Assembly (NCBI RefSeq): GCF_006937785.1
Contig: NZ_SJEE01000030.1
Coordinates: forward strand, 1 to 63,451
DNA: 63,451 bases
Reading direction: 5' to 3'
Source: Pseudanabaena sp. UWO311
Lineage (GTDB): Bacteria; Cyanobacteriota; Cyanobacteriia; Pseudanabaenales; Pseudanabaenaceae
Shown here: piece by piece, positions 45,260 through 53,204 of the stretch
Layout of the letters: each line of letters opens with the position of its first letter
Position numbering within the stretch: position 1 is the first letter of the stretch
The notes under the pieces: generated by a model
The model's input: the letters and a program-made list of their open reading frames with translations, nothing else
What the model was told of the DNA's origin: nothing
The model's database searches: none
Translations under genes and position numbers: made by a program

Positions 45260-46189
45260 TTATTTTGTACGAAAGATTGCTCGTACAGGTAAGTGATCGG
45301 AGACTTTGGAAAAATAGGTGCGATCGCTATCAAATCCAAGATCTTTTTGCGGATCGAGAATTTGTATTGACTGAGGAATATATTCTTCTTCCGCTCCCTT
45401 GGGAGCTTTAGAAATGGCGATATGATCAATGACGCAACCAATGCCGCGATTGGAATATCTAGGACGACCATCGGTCGTTTTCGGCTGACCGCGTTTTTTT
45501 AAGCAGTTCTCTTTTGCATCAGTTTCGATCGCTTTCGTCAAAAAAGTCAGTGGTGCATCACGCAAACCACGATTTTGGTCAGCCCATGTCGGACTGTTGA
45601 AATCACCTACAAGAATCAGATCGGGATCAGATTGAGTATTTTTTTGATAGTTATCGACTTCTTTGCGCAGAATATCGCTTTGATTTTGGCGTAAGCGATC
45701 GGCATCCTTACCGCCACCACCCTTTTGATGCACAACGACTAAGGTGAAGTCAAAGTTTGAGCCTACCTTGAGATAGGTCACAAGCGGCGATCGCAAAGTC
45801 CCCGTTATATTCACCTGTCGCCATTCGGTTACTTTTTGAGCAGAGATCGCATCTTTACGATAAAACATTGCGATCCTCTGTTTACCGCCTGTCTCTCCCA
45901 AAATAAATTCCCATGGTTTGGATTTATTCAGCTTTTCTTTCAGCTTATCAGCCGCAATTGGGCTGACTTCCTGCAAACCGATCACATCAAAATTGCGTTC
46001 AATAATCTGGCTGACGGCTTCTAATTTTTCAGTATTTAGTCCATCAAAATTTTCCAGATTGAAAGTTCCCAGTCGTATTTGATCAGGTGCATTTGCAGTC
46101 GTGAAGGGATTTGAGCAACCTGCGATCGCAATTACAAAAAGCCAAAAGACAGGCAAATATTTCAAGCGTTTAAAAAGCGATCGCGACAT
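45260..46189 (-). CDS. Endonuclease/exonuclease/phosphatase-family lipoprotein
   Basis: 309 residues. Lipoprotein signal with lipobox VIAIAGCSNPF, so membrane-anchored outside the cytoplasm. EEP fold: IRLGTFNLENFD, DVIGLQEVSP (metal Glu), VGDFNSPTW (Asp/Asn), and the closing VSDHLPVRAIF (Asp-His). Extracellular nucleases and phosphodiesterases of this family scavenge nucleic acid or phosphate. Its ATG overlaps the upstream kinase stop as TAATG (1-nt overlap), so expression is coupled to that kinase. Confidence 0.88.
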   Translation of the reverse strand: MSRSLFKRLKYLPVFWLFVIAIAGCSNPFTTANAPDQIRLGTFNLENFDGLNTEKLEAVSQIIERNFDVIGLQEVSPIAADKLKEKLNKSKPWEFILGETGGKQRIAMFYRKDAISAQKVTEWRQVNITGTLRSPLVTYLKVGSNFDFTLVVVHQKGGGGKDADRLRQNQSDILRKEVDNYQKNTQSDPDLILVGDFNSPTWADQNRGLRDAPLTFLTKAIETDAKENCLKKRGQPKTTDGRPRYSNRGIGCVIDHIAISKAPKGAEEEYIPQSIQILDPQKDLGFDSDRTYFSKVSDHLPVRAIFRTK

Positions 46190-47685
46190 TATTTTCTCCT
46201 AATATCATGTAAGAACTCCTCAATAACTTCAATCAACCAATTAACTTCCGTTGATCTAATATCATCATTAGCTAAAGTGTATTTCTTTCCACTTAGCCAC
46301 AAAAATACATTTGCTTTTCTAGAATTATCTTCATTATGGTCGCTAGCTAACCAAATTAGATTATCTAAAATTCCACTATTTCGTTTCTCGATCATTCGCC
46401 ACTTCGGTTCCACTCCTGAAAATGCACTGGTAGGAACTTTAATTTGCCAAGAAGTTTTGCCAAATATGGACTTTATAAACCAAGTTTCTTGTTCTGTAAT
46501 TTCTAGGGTTACAGTTTCAAAAAAGCGGAAGGTAAAGCTGAGCAATAAACCAACGCCTAAAATTAATATCAAAGCGCCAGCAGCATAGAATCTCAAATCA
46601 TTTAGCTGCATAGCATAATTCCAAATCTTAAGCAAAAATGGAGATGCAAAAGCAGCAATCAATCCCACTACTACCCAAGTCCAGATCACTGTCAAAATTC
46701 TCGAAGGAATTATAATTTTGAGATTAGTTGAAGAAGCTGACACCTGAAAACTGCAATTCTCTGGAGGGAAATAAATACGAGTAGAGCTGGAAAATCGACT
46801 GGATTCAACAGGACTAGATTGCTTCATTGATACTAATGGAGCAGGTGGAGCAGTCAGAGGGAGAGGAGTTTGAACGGATTCACGTATAGCTTGCAAAGCT
46901 AGTCTTGCCGAAGCATAGCGCTTTTTGACAGTCGGCTCTACTAATTTTTGAATCCATTTTAAGAGATGAAGACTAGCGCTAGTGCGATCGCTAAAAACTA
47001 TCCTCGCGTCATCATCCTGTGGTAAATCCGCAGGTGATATACCTGTTAGCAAATAAATTAACGTCGCACCCAAGGAATAGAGATCGGACGCGGCAACTGC
47101 TCTACCACCATATTGTTCCATTGGTGCATAGCCATAGGTTCCCACAACTGTAAATGATTTACCTTCAGCACTTGCCCGATCTTGCACAGCACCAAAATCC
47201 ACCAGATAAATAGTTGGAGTGTCTCCTTCACTTTCAGACAAGATCAAATTGCTCGGTTTAATATCGCGATGGAGAACTTGGGGACTGAGTTCATGGAGAT
47301 AGATCAGAATCTCTAAAATTGCGATCGCAATTTTCTTAATCTGTGATTCAGTAAATTTATGTCCTTTAGCAATATATTCACGCAAAGAATCCCCCTGAAT
47401 ATATTCCTGCACCAAGCCGAACCATAGAGTGCGATCGTCAATTGAAAAATAATCGCGATATTTAGGAATACGCGGATGATCTAGCGCCTTGAGTACAGTT
47501 GCTTCCCGCTCAAATAATTTGAGGTCTTCCCATTGGACATTACCACCAAAAGCCAATAACTTGACCACAACCAATTCATTTTCTATCTGCAAATCCTTTG
47601 CTAGCCAAGTTTCACGTCCTGCATTCTGTCCCAGTTGACGTTCTAATTGATAGCGTTGATTAACAATTGCTTGAGGTTCTAGCAT
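46189..47685 (-). CDS. Serine/threonine protein kinase with two membrane helices
   Basis: 498 residues. Kinase domain about 12-275: the beta-3 lysine in LVVVKLLAF, HRDIKPSNLIL catalytic loop, LVDFGAVQD metal motif, and YGYAPMEQYGG activation segment. The glycine loop is irregular (LGQNAGRETW). A linker is followed by two membrane helices (about 338-360 and 370-392), then a C-terminal domain of about 100 residues ending EVIEEFLHDIRRK. It resembles cyanobacterial SpkC/SpkF-like kinases in architecture, but no symbol is assigned. Coupled by TAATG to the lipoprotein nuclease. Confidence 0.88.
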   Translation of the reverse strand: MLEPQAIVNQRYQLERQLGQNAGRETWLAKDLQIENELVVVKLLAFGGNVQWEDLKLFEREATVLKALDHPRIPKYRDYFSIDDRTLWFGLVQEYIQGDSLREYIAKGHKFTESQIKKIAIAILEILIYLHELSPQVLHRDIKPSNLILSESEGDTPTIYLVDFGAVQDRASAEGKSFTVVGTYGYAPMEQYGGRAVAASDLYSLGATLIYLLTGISPADLPQDDDARIVFSDRTSASLHLLKWIQKLVEPTVKKRYASARLALQAIRESVQTPLPLTAPPAPLVSMKQSSPVESSRFSSSTRIYFPPENCSFQVSASSTNLKIIIPSRILTVIWTWVVVGLIAAFASPFLLKIWNYAMQLNDLRFYAAGALILILGVGLLLSFTFRFFETVTLEITEQETWFIKSIFGKTSWQIKVPTSAFSGVEPKWRMIEKRNSGILDNLIWLASDHNEDNSRKANVFLWLSGKKYTLANDDIRSTEVNWLIEVIEEFLHDIRRK

Positions 47686-47704
47686 AGCTATATCATTGGG
47701 ATTT

Positions 47705-47742
47705 AAATATAAAAAGAGTGCTAAAGCACTCTTTTTATATTT
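47705..47742. terminator. Terminator-like palindrome
   Basis: AAATATAAAAAGAGTGCT-AA-complement with T-run; between the start of the kinase and the end of the HAD gene, both on the minus strand. Confidence 0.75.
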
Positions 47743-47747
47743 AGGAT

Positions 47748-48584
47748 TTATAGCACAAATTTTTCGATCGCTACAGCCGCTCCATCATTCTCAACAGTTG
47801 GGGCAACCCAATCTCCAAGAGGTTTCAATCCTTCGGGAGCATTTCCCATCACCACGCCGATACCTGCATATTCGATCATCTCTAAATCATTGAAATTGTC
47901 ACCGATCGCTAAAACCTGCGATCGGTCAAATCCCAAAATATTCTCAGCTAAATGCTTTACGGCAGTTCCTTTATTTGCGATCGGATTGGTTGCTTCAAAG
48001 AATGTTGCTACAGATTTGGTGAGATAAAGTTGTTGCGGTGTATAGCGATCTTTAAGTACTCGCAACATTTCCGTCACTAATTCAGCGGTATCACTCAAAG
48101 CCAAAATCTTGGTCGGCGGATGGTCTGTACTTTCACTAGTCAGGAATTCACGCAAGTCACCAACTACCTTGACCCCAACTTTAGAACGTTCGGCATAGGC
48201 TTGGGTTTGCGCTGTCATCTTGCGAACATAGAGTTCATCATTTACATAGATATGAATCGATAGTTTGTCATTAGTCGCAAATTCTCCCAAATCGTCCAGC
48301 AAAGAAAGCGCTTGTTTAAGTTCAACTGGCCAATGTCCAACTAATTCATCGGTTTTGGGATCTTTAATGAATGCGCCTTGATAGGAAATCAATGGCATAT
48401 CAGAGGCAATCAATTCGTGAAATCGGACAGCCGAGCGATACATTCTACCCGTTGCGATCGCGACTTTGACACCCTTTGCTTGAGCTGCTTTCACCGCTTG
48501 CTTAACTGCATCATTGACCTGATTGGCATCTCCGCTAATCGTGCCATCGATATCTACCACGATCAGTTTAATGTCTTGCGCCAT
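47748..48584 (-). CDS. Cof-type HAD hydrolase
   Basis: 278 residues, HAD-IIB subclass with a C2 cap. Motif I LIVVDIDGTISGD, motif II VAIATGRMYRS, motif III Lys in ANKGTAVKHLAE, motif IV LAIGDNFNDLEMIEYAG. The cap lies at about 85-190. Close relatives dephosphorylate sugar phosphates or flavin precursors; the true substrate cannot be read from sequence. ATG 48584. A 34-nt palindrome lies immediately upstream. Confidence 0.9.
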   Translation of the reverse strand: MAQDIKLIVVDIDGTISGDANQVNDAVKQAVKAAQAKGVKVAIATGRMYRSAVRFHELIASDMPLISYQGAFIKDPKTDELVGHWPVELKQALSLLDDLGEFATNDKLSIHIYVNDELYVRKMTAQTQAYAERSKVGVKVVGDLREFLTSESTDHPPTKILALSDTAELVTEMLRVLKDRYTPQQLYLTKSVATFFEATNPIANKGTAVKHLAENILGFDRSQVLAIGDNFNDLEMIEYAGIGVVMGNAPEGLKPLGDWVAPTVENDGAAVAIEKFVL

Positions 48585-48609
48585 GAGTTTTATTTTTGAT
48601 TTGTATAAA

Positions 48610-48643
48610 AAAGTAGGGTCAATTCATGAATTGACCCTACTTT
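48610..48643. repeat. Perfect palindrome AAAGTAGGGTCAATTCATG...
   Basis: 17-nt arms with no loop (center TTCATGAA). It lies 26 bp upstream of the Cof-type HAD start and could be an operator or repeat remnant. Confidence 0.55.
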
Positions 48644-48711
48644 ATTTATAATACCTTGCTTGGCTTTATGACTTGTATTGTTTATAGCTGTCGCCATTTT
48701 TGATTAGAGGT

Positions 48712-48774
48712 AACGCGATGCGCCACCTCTAATCTTTTGAAAGAATAGGCATCGCAATGCGCTGCCTATTCTTT
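48712..48774. repeat. Two tandem hairpins
   Basis: GATTAGAGGT...ACCTCTAATC (48712-48734) and AAAGAATAGGC...GCCTATTCTTT (48740-48774), each with a CATCGC/GCGATG-type center. The stop of the TPR gene falls at the end of the second. Confidence 0.65.
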
Positions 48775-49675
48775 AATTGGTCTGTTCAGGGCAGGTTGCA
48801 CCGCCCGAAATGTTACGGCATTGCTGACGGATTTCTGCTAGTAAACTGGGGTTCATTTGCTTGGACTTACTCAAAGCCATTTCAAAGTGCTTCTTGGCAG
48901 TTGGGATATTATTGCCGCCTTGCATCCATAACACCTGCCCCTTCAGGTAATGTAGCTCTGGATTATTTGGAGCAGAGACAAGAGCCTTATTCACGGCATC
49001 TAATGCAAGATCAGGTTTACGCGCATCACGATAGGCAAGAGCAATACCACGCCATTTTAGATAATCGGGCGCTGCATATTGCCTTAGGCTTTCCAATGCA
49101 GTTTCAAGATCCGATAGAGGCAATACCGATGCAATTAACATATCAATATAGCCCTTAACCAAATTTAGTTCAGGATCATTAGGGTCAATATCCTTCGCTT
49201 TTTGGATATTGTCAAAAACGCTTTGCACCAGTGGCAATGCTTTTGGAGCGCTAGACAAGCCTTCAGTTTTAACAATATATCCCGCCTCAATCAAATCGCT
49301 TACGGCGATATACATATAGGATCTAAGGTTATCTATACCCTTCAAAGCTTGGGCGTTAGATCGAACTCGCTTACCAGCATCCTGCATGACCAAGTAGTCT
49401 TCTTTGGCATAGGCAGTAGAAGCACGTAAAGCAAATAGGAGTGGATCGCTAGCTTCGGTTCTAACAGCTAAATCTAACTGCTTTACTGCTGCCGTATAAT
49501 TTCCATCTTTGAACATTAATTCAAAGGCTTTCTGAGTTTCATTACCGATCGCCCTAGCATTTGAGGAACGGAAAGGATCGGCAGCGAAGCTAGGGCTCAC
49601 TGTGGCGACTGTGATTAATGCTGCCATCAAGGAGACAGATACAGATTCAAAAACAAGTTTCAAAGGACGGCTCAT
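48773..49675 (-). CDS. Sll0314/Alr1548-type TPR protein, secreted
   Basis: 300 residues. Signal peptide of about 31 residues ending SPSFAA, then the conserved DPFRSSNARAIGNETQKAFELMFKDGNY segment and several tetratricopeptide-like repeats (about 50-270; PNNPELHYLKGQVLWMQGG is the clearest). I recognise the layout as the cyanobacterial Sll0314/Alr1548 family, of unknown function, presumably periplasmic or lumenal scaffolding. The C-terminal tail SGGATCPEQTN contains two nearby cysteines including QCRN. Confidence 0.8.
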   Translation of the reverse strand: MSRPLKLVFESVSVSLMAALITVATVSPSFAADPFRSSNARAIGNETQKAFELMFKDGNYTAAVKQLDLAVRTEASDPLLFALRASTAYAKEDYLVMQDAGKRVRSNAQALKGIDNLRSYMYIAVSDLIEAGYIVKTEGLSSAPKALPLVQSVFDNIQKAKDIDPNDPELNLVKGYIDMLIASVLPLSDLETALESLRQYAAPDYLKWRGIALAYRDARKPDLALDAVNKALVSAPNNPELHYLKGQVLWMQGGNNIPTAKKHFEMALSKSKQMNPSLLAEIRQQCRNISGGATCPEQTN

Positions 49676-49890
49676 AAAATTCCCCGAAAATATCAGGCTA
49701 TGATGTGGTTAGCAAAGTTTAGATCGTATCTTTAGAGATTCTGACAAATTTAACTCAGACTAAATCTAAATACTTAATCTAAATTTGGTCTGGTGTTTAT
49801 AGGTTGTCTGCAACATAGTACGTTAATGCATTGAGAGACGATTGTAATTTACAAAAAGTTTCTTACCTTCACCTAATAGGCTAGATGATA

Positions 49891-49939
49891 CAGCTACAAA
49901 TGAGATACGGCACATAGTGCCGTATCTCATTTGTAGCTG
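49891..49939. terminator. Palindromic terminator candidate
   Basis: CAGCTACAAATGAGATACGGCAC-ATA-complement, perfect 23-nt arms, downstream of the 136-residue membrane protein gene on the minus strand. Confidence 0.7.
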
Positions 49940-49946
49940 CATAAAC

Positions 49947-50357
49947 TTATTTTTCCTGTATTTGACCAGATCTTTGCATGATTAACGCCAAGGCAGCTGA
50001 TTCAGGAATCAAGGCAGCGATCGCGGTCAGTTTTAATGACCATGTATCTGTTGCGCTGAACAGCCCCTCCAAACCACTCAAGTGGGCTGACCAAATATCA
50101 GTCAAATCAATAGCAATGCAAGCAAATAAAAGTACCTTGATCGTAGCCTGATTAGAAAAGACCACCAAAATAGCTAAGACCATATCTCTAATTGCCCACA
50201 CACGAATGATATATGGCATTTGTAGATTTGCCTCTATGGGAGCGCCGAGTTGTTGCATCAGCCAATGTGGCTCGACATAACCGATCGCACTCAATCCAAA
50301 CCGAATCAAACACATAATTCCGATCAACGTCGCCACATACCAAACTTGATTTCTCAT
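49947..50357 (-). CDS. Small membrane protein (DUF4267-like)
   Basis: 136 residues with four hydrophobic helices (about 6-24, 52-68, 72-90, 108-126). The first helix contains FGLSAIGYVEPHW, and the second segment WAIRDMVLAILVV has the conserved Arg-Asp seen in DUF4267/DoxX-like small proteins. Similarity is moderate. It begins 4 bp after the cupin stop on the same strand, so the two form an operon. Confidence 0.6.
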   Translation of the reverse strand: MRNQVWYVATLIGIMCLIRFGLSAIGYVEPHWLMQQLGAPIEANLQMPYIIRVWAIRDMVLAILVVFSNQATIKVLLFACIAIDLTDIWSAHLSGLEGLFSATDTWSLKLTAIAALIPESAALALIMQRSGQIQEK

Positions 50358-50361
50358 TTTT

Positions 50362-50727
50362 TTAGTTCACCCGATTAGGAAAAGATATTTCTAGCACGAC
50401 GCATCCAATATCAGTCTTAAATGGCCCGTGAATTTCGTGAGGTGGTCTACTGGCATAATGACCACTTTCTAACCACATATCAAAGGCGCGATCGTAAAGG
50501 CGACCACTGACGATGAAGACTTCTTCAGGATAGGGATGACTTTTGCCACCAAAAGCAGTTGTATCTGCATTAGGATGAAATCGAGTTAAGCGTGTGTACT
50601 CGCCTGTGTCTGGATCTAAGCTCAAGGTCAATTCTTCAGCCATCCCTTCCAGACCAAGAATTGGCTTCCATTTATGACTATTGTCTAGGTGCAATGGATT
50701 CCAATAAGTAGCAATAGATTTTGACAT
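50362..50727 (-). CDS. Cupin-domain protein (ChrR-like)
   Basis: 121 residues, one beta-barrel cupin: TRFHPNADTTAFGGKSHPYPEEVFIVSGRLYD contains the first metal motif (His, Glu), and SGHYASRPPHEIHGPF the second His. This arrangement resembles the ChrR/anti-sigma-type cupins that bind zinc or iron. The enzyme role is unknown. First gene of a two-gene operon with the membrane protein. A MITE-like family B copy ends 22 bp upstream of its ATG. Confidence 0.78.
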   Translation of the reverse strand: MSKSIATYWNPLHLDNSHKWKPILGLEGMAEELTLSLDPDTGEYTRLTRFHPNADTTAFGGKSHPYPEEVFIVSGRLYDRAFDMWLESGHYASRPPHEIHGPFKTDIGCVVLEISFPNRVN

Positions 50728-50748
50728 GTATTACTCTCTCAATAAATA

Positions 50749-50886
50749 ACTGATGTTAAGTGGAAGTTTCTAAAGTAGGGGCGGGTTTTGCATATAGACC
50801 TTGCTTTAGCCTAGAATTATCATCTAAACCCGCCCCTACTGTATACACGATCGCCTGACGGAGTGATGGTTCTACGTAACATCAGT
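50749..50886. mobile_element. MITE-like family B, copy 3
   Basis: Ends ACTGATGTTAAGTGGAA and TACGTAACATCAGT; inner inverted segments GTAGGGGCGGGTTT/AAACCCGCCCCTAC. It lies directly upstream of the cupin start and probably supplies or displaces its promoter. Confidence 0.72.
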
Positions 50887-50944
50887 CAATAATTTGGACT
50901 TACACAAAAATGTTGTGAAAGTATTATTTTATCGTAGGGGCAAC

Positions 50945-50991
50945 CCAAGAATTAGAGGTGAGGCGCGAAGCGCCTCACCTCTAATTCTTGG
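50945..50991. terminator. GC-core palindrome
   Basis: CCAAGAATTAGAGGTGAGGCGC-GAA-complement, perfect 22-nt arms; terminator position for the flavoprotein gene on the minus strand. Confidence 0.75.
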
Positions 50992-51014
50992 ATGGGAAGT
51001 GAGTAAATGGTTTC

Positions 51015-51623
51015 TTAAGCAGCGATCGCTACTTTTTCTAGATTCCAACGCTTTGTAGCTTGAGCAATACGTTGTCCAAAATATTCTGCGGTTAAGCGAT
51101 CGCCTGAGTCTAGAACTGGATCTCCTCCAGACATATTCATGGTAGTTTGCCCCATAACGCCAAGGAAGGAACCCAATCGATTAACTCCATCCGTTTTTCC
51201 CTGATAAGAGCTTGGCTGTTCTCCTGCGCCTATCCATACCATGCCATGCTGCGCTGCATAGATAGACAAGTAAATTAGAGTGCCTTGTTTGTCGCCACTT
51301 AGGGAACTAGAGTGGGTGAATCCCGCAGCAATTTTATCTTTCCATTGTTGGGTAAACCAAGCAGAACTTGCTGCGTCCAAAAATGCTTTGAATTGAGCAG
51401 CCACTCCGCCCATATAGGTTGGAGAGCCAAAGATGATCGCGTCGGCTTGATTAAGCTTTGCCATGATATCGTCATTTTGCCAACGACCGTTGGTAATTTG
51501 CTCGCCTGTAATGCGAAGCAAGTCAACATGATCGCCATCTTTGCGAACTCCTAAGGCGATCGCTTCGGCGGTTAAGTGGGTGTGACCAGAACCAGAAAAA
51601 TAAACAATGGCGATCTTTGTCAT
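51015..51623 (-). CDS. WrbA-like NAD(P)H:quinone oxidoreductase / flavodoxin-fold protein
   Basis: 202 residues, flavodoxin fold: phosphate-binding loop FSGSGHTHLTAEAIALG, FGSPTYMGGVAAQFKAFLD (the typical WrbA/NQO ribityl loop), and GIAGEQ-like WIGAGEQPSSYQG. It reduces quinones by two electrons (family knowledge). Divergent from the HxlR gene 122 bp away, the classic arrangement in which the HxlR/QorR regulator controls a quinone or aldehyde detoxification gene. Start at ATG 51623. Confidence 0.85.
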   Translation of the reverse strand: MTKIAIVYFSGSGHTHLTAEAIALGVRKDGDHVDLLRITGEQITNGRWQNDDIMAKLNQADAIIFGSPTYMGGVAAQFKAFLDAASSAWFTQQWKDKIAAGFTHSSSLSGDKQGTLIYLSIYAAQHGMVWIGAGEQPSSYQGKTDGVNRLGSFLGVMGQTTMNMSGGDPVLDSGDRLTAEYFGQRIAQATKRWNLEKVAIAA

Positions 51624-51676
51624 AGCAACCTCTGTGAGTTGTTTGAGTTGTTTATGTGGGTTATGATTAGATACTA

Positions 51677-51742
51677 AAAGTAACTACCTACGAAAGTAAA
51701 GTAGGTACTTTTTCGTAACTAATAGGAACTTTCAGGTAACTA
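51677..51742. promoter_or_regulatory. Candidate operator for the HxlR regulator
   Basis: Inverted repeat with arms AAAAGTAACTACCTAC and GTAGGTACTTTT at about 51677-51712. GTAACTA occurs three times at 51680, 51715 and 51736, in the 122-bp intergenic region. Only the positions are seen; binding is inferred. Confidence 0.5.
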
Positions 51743-51745
51743 GTA

Positions 51746-52090
51746 ATGGTGCAGCGATCTAAAGAACTTAATTCTTGTCCCGTGAGTGCTTTAACGAACT
51801 TATTGTCGGGACCTTGGACTATGTATATTTTGTGGGTTCTATCAAATTCGGGACCAACAAGGTTTGGAGCTTTGAAACGTAAAATAGAAGGTATTTCCAC
51901 AAAGATGCTCACTGAACGCCTTCGTATGTTGGAGCAGGAAGGAATTTTATATCGCCACTACGAGCCAACGGTTCCGCCTCAAGTAACCTATGGATTAACA
52001 GAAAGGGCGAAGGAACTTATGACTATCTTGGATCAGTTAGATGATTTAGCACAGCGTTGGTATGGACAGGAGCAAGAGATAGCTATTTAA
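51746..52090 (+). CDS. HxlR family transcriptional regulator
   Basis: 114 residues, winged helix of the HxlR type: KFVSGPWTMYILWVLS-like LLSGPWTMYILWVLSNSGPTRF, GISTKMLTERLRMLEQEGIL recognition helix region, and YGLTERAKELM. Cys11 in NSCPVSALTN sits where YodB/QorR-type sensors have their reactive cysteine, suggesting redox or quinone sensing. It is divergent from the WrbA-like flavoprotein gene. A string of repeats follows before ureA, so it is not co-transcribed with urease. Confidence 0.9.
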   Translation: MVQRSKELNSCPVSALTNLLSGPWTMYILWVLSNSGPTRFGALKRKIEGISTKMLTERLRMLEQEGILYRHYEPTVPPQVTYGLTERAKELMTILDQLDDLAQRWYGQEQEIAI

Positions 52091-52149
52091 CCAAAACCTA
52101 AAAGAGAATGTCAGCGCTTTGCACCAACACTCATCTTTTGAGGTTTTAA

Positions 52150-52248
52150 TTTGTCCTAGCTATCTCTTGCATTTCTATAGCTAGGACAAATCTAAACCCA
52201 AATAAGTAAAGGCGGCACGAAGTGCCGCCTTTACTTATTTGGGTTTAG
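52150..52248. repeat. Two hairpins between hxlR-like gene and urease operon
   Basis: TTTGTCCTAGCTAT...ATAGCTAGGACAAA (52150-52190) and CTAAACCCAAATAAGTAAAGG...complement around CGGCAC-GAA-GTGCCG (52192-52248). A separate degraded GCGCTTTGC repeat lies at 52100-52145. Confidence 0.7.
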
Positions 52249-52310
52249 GGAATAATCTTCTCAATCCTCGTAACGGAGGGAAAATTTAATCTGGAGATAA
52301 TTCACTGCAA

Positions 52311-52406
52311 ATGGATAAAGAGAGTTTAGTATTTACGGATCGTGATTTCCGCGATGAGCTTAGGAAAAGAATTCAAAAAATTATTGTAGCTTTTACTACT
52401 CATTAA
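52311..52406 (+). CDS. Candidate 31-residue small ORF upstream of ureA
   Basis: ATG 52311 to TAA 52406, reading MDKESLVFTDRDFRDELRKR and continuing into a basic, hydrophobic tail. GGAG lies about 15 nt upstream. It may be the remnant of a longer gene or a leader peptide; nothing else supports it. Confidence 0.25.
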   Translation: MDKESLVFTDRDFRDELRKRIQKIIVAFTTH

Positions 52407-52459
52407 CTAGAAAAGAAACAACATAATGCAGGAGCCATTAGACCGTTTAAAGAGTTGAT

Positions 52460-52774
52460 ATGTACTTAACTCCCAGAGAGGTTGAACGGCTGACTGTTTT
52501 TACAGCAGCCGAAATCGCCCGTCGTCGCAAAGAAAAAGGTCTCAAGCTGAATGTACCTGAAGCGATCGCCTACATTATTGATGCCATGATCGAAGGCGCA
52601 CGCGAAGATAAATCCGTGGCGCAGCTGATGTCCGAAGGTGCGACTTTATTGACGACCGAAGATGTTTTACCTGGCGTAACAGAGCTAATTCCGTTGATTC
52701 AGGTTGAAGCTCATTTTGCCGACGGTACTAAGCTGATCAGTATTCACAATCCAATTCGTAGCCCTGGAACCTGA
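52460..52774 (+). CDS. ureA: Urease gamma subunit
   Basis: 104 residues, a near-standard Ure[24 protein letters not shown], then [19 protein letters not shown] and the closing [20 protein letters not shown]. It forms the gamma part of the nickel urease that hydrolyses urea to ammonia and carbamate. First gene of the seven-gene operon; ureB starts 8 bp downstream. All genes point the same way with gaps under 50 bp. Confidence 0.97.
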   Translation: MYLTPREVERLTVFTAAEIARRRKEKGLKLNVPEAIAYIIDAMIEGAREDKSVAQLMSEGATLLTTEDVLPGVTELIPLIQVEAHFADGTKLISIHNPIRSPGT

Positions 52775-52781
52775 AACTGAT

Positions 52782-53204
52782 ATGACAAACATTCCAACTT
52801 CAAACTCTCAAAATTCTTTTCCTGGTGAAGTGCTCTGCGAATCTGGCTCATTGCAACTGAATGCTGGTCGAGAGACTAAAACTCTGACAGTAGCGAACTT
52901 AGGCGATCGCCCGATCCAAATTGGCTCCCATTACCACTTCTTAGAAGTAAATCGGGCTTTGCAATTTGATCGCGCTCAAGCTTATGGATTTCGGTTGGAC
53001 ATTCCTGCTGGTACGGCGATTAGGTTTGAGCCAGGAGACACCAAAACTGTTTCGTTAGTAGCGATCGGTGGCACAAGACATATCCAAGGACTAAATAGCT
53101 TGGTAAATCAGGCGTTAGATGCTCCCAACGCCAAAGAAATGGCGATGGAGCGGGTGCAAAGATTGGGCTATAGCACAATAGAAGAGGAAAGTCATGGAAA
53201 TTAG
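52782..53204 (+). CDS. ureB: Urease beta subunit
   Basis: 140 residues. [43 protein letters not shown] is the conserved UreB beta-barrel start, and [22 protein letters not shown] closes the core. The C-terminal extension of about 35 residues, longer than minimal UreB, ends [10 protein letters not shown]. Its stop overlaps the ureC start by 11 nt (ureC ATG at 53194), as is usual in the operon. Confidence 0.97.
   Translation: MTNIPTSNSQNSFPGEVLCESGSLQLNAGRETKTLTVANLGDRPIQIGSHYHFLEVNRALQFDRAQAYGFRLDIPAGTAIRFEPGDTKTVSLVAIGGTRHIQGLNSLVNQALDAPNAKEMAMERVQRLGYSTIEEESHGN

Noticed and set aside
48757-49158. 133-residue plus-strand frame over the TPR gene
   Set aside because: It is antisense to the TPR gene; the true strand carries a signal peptide and repeats.
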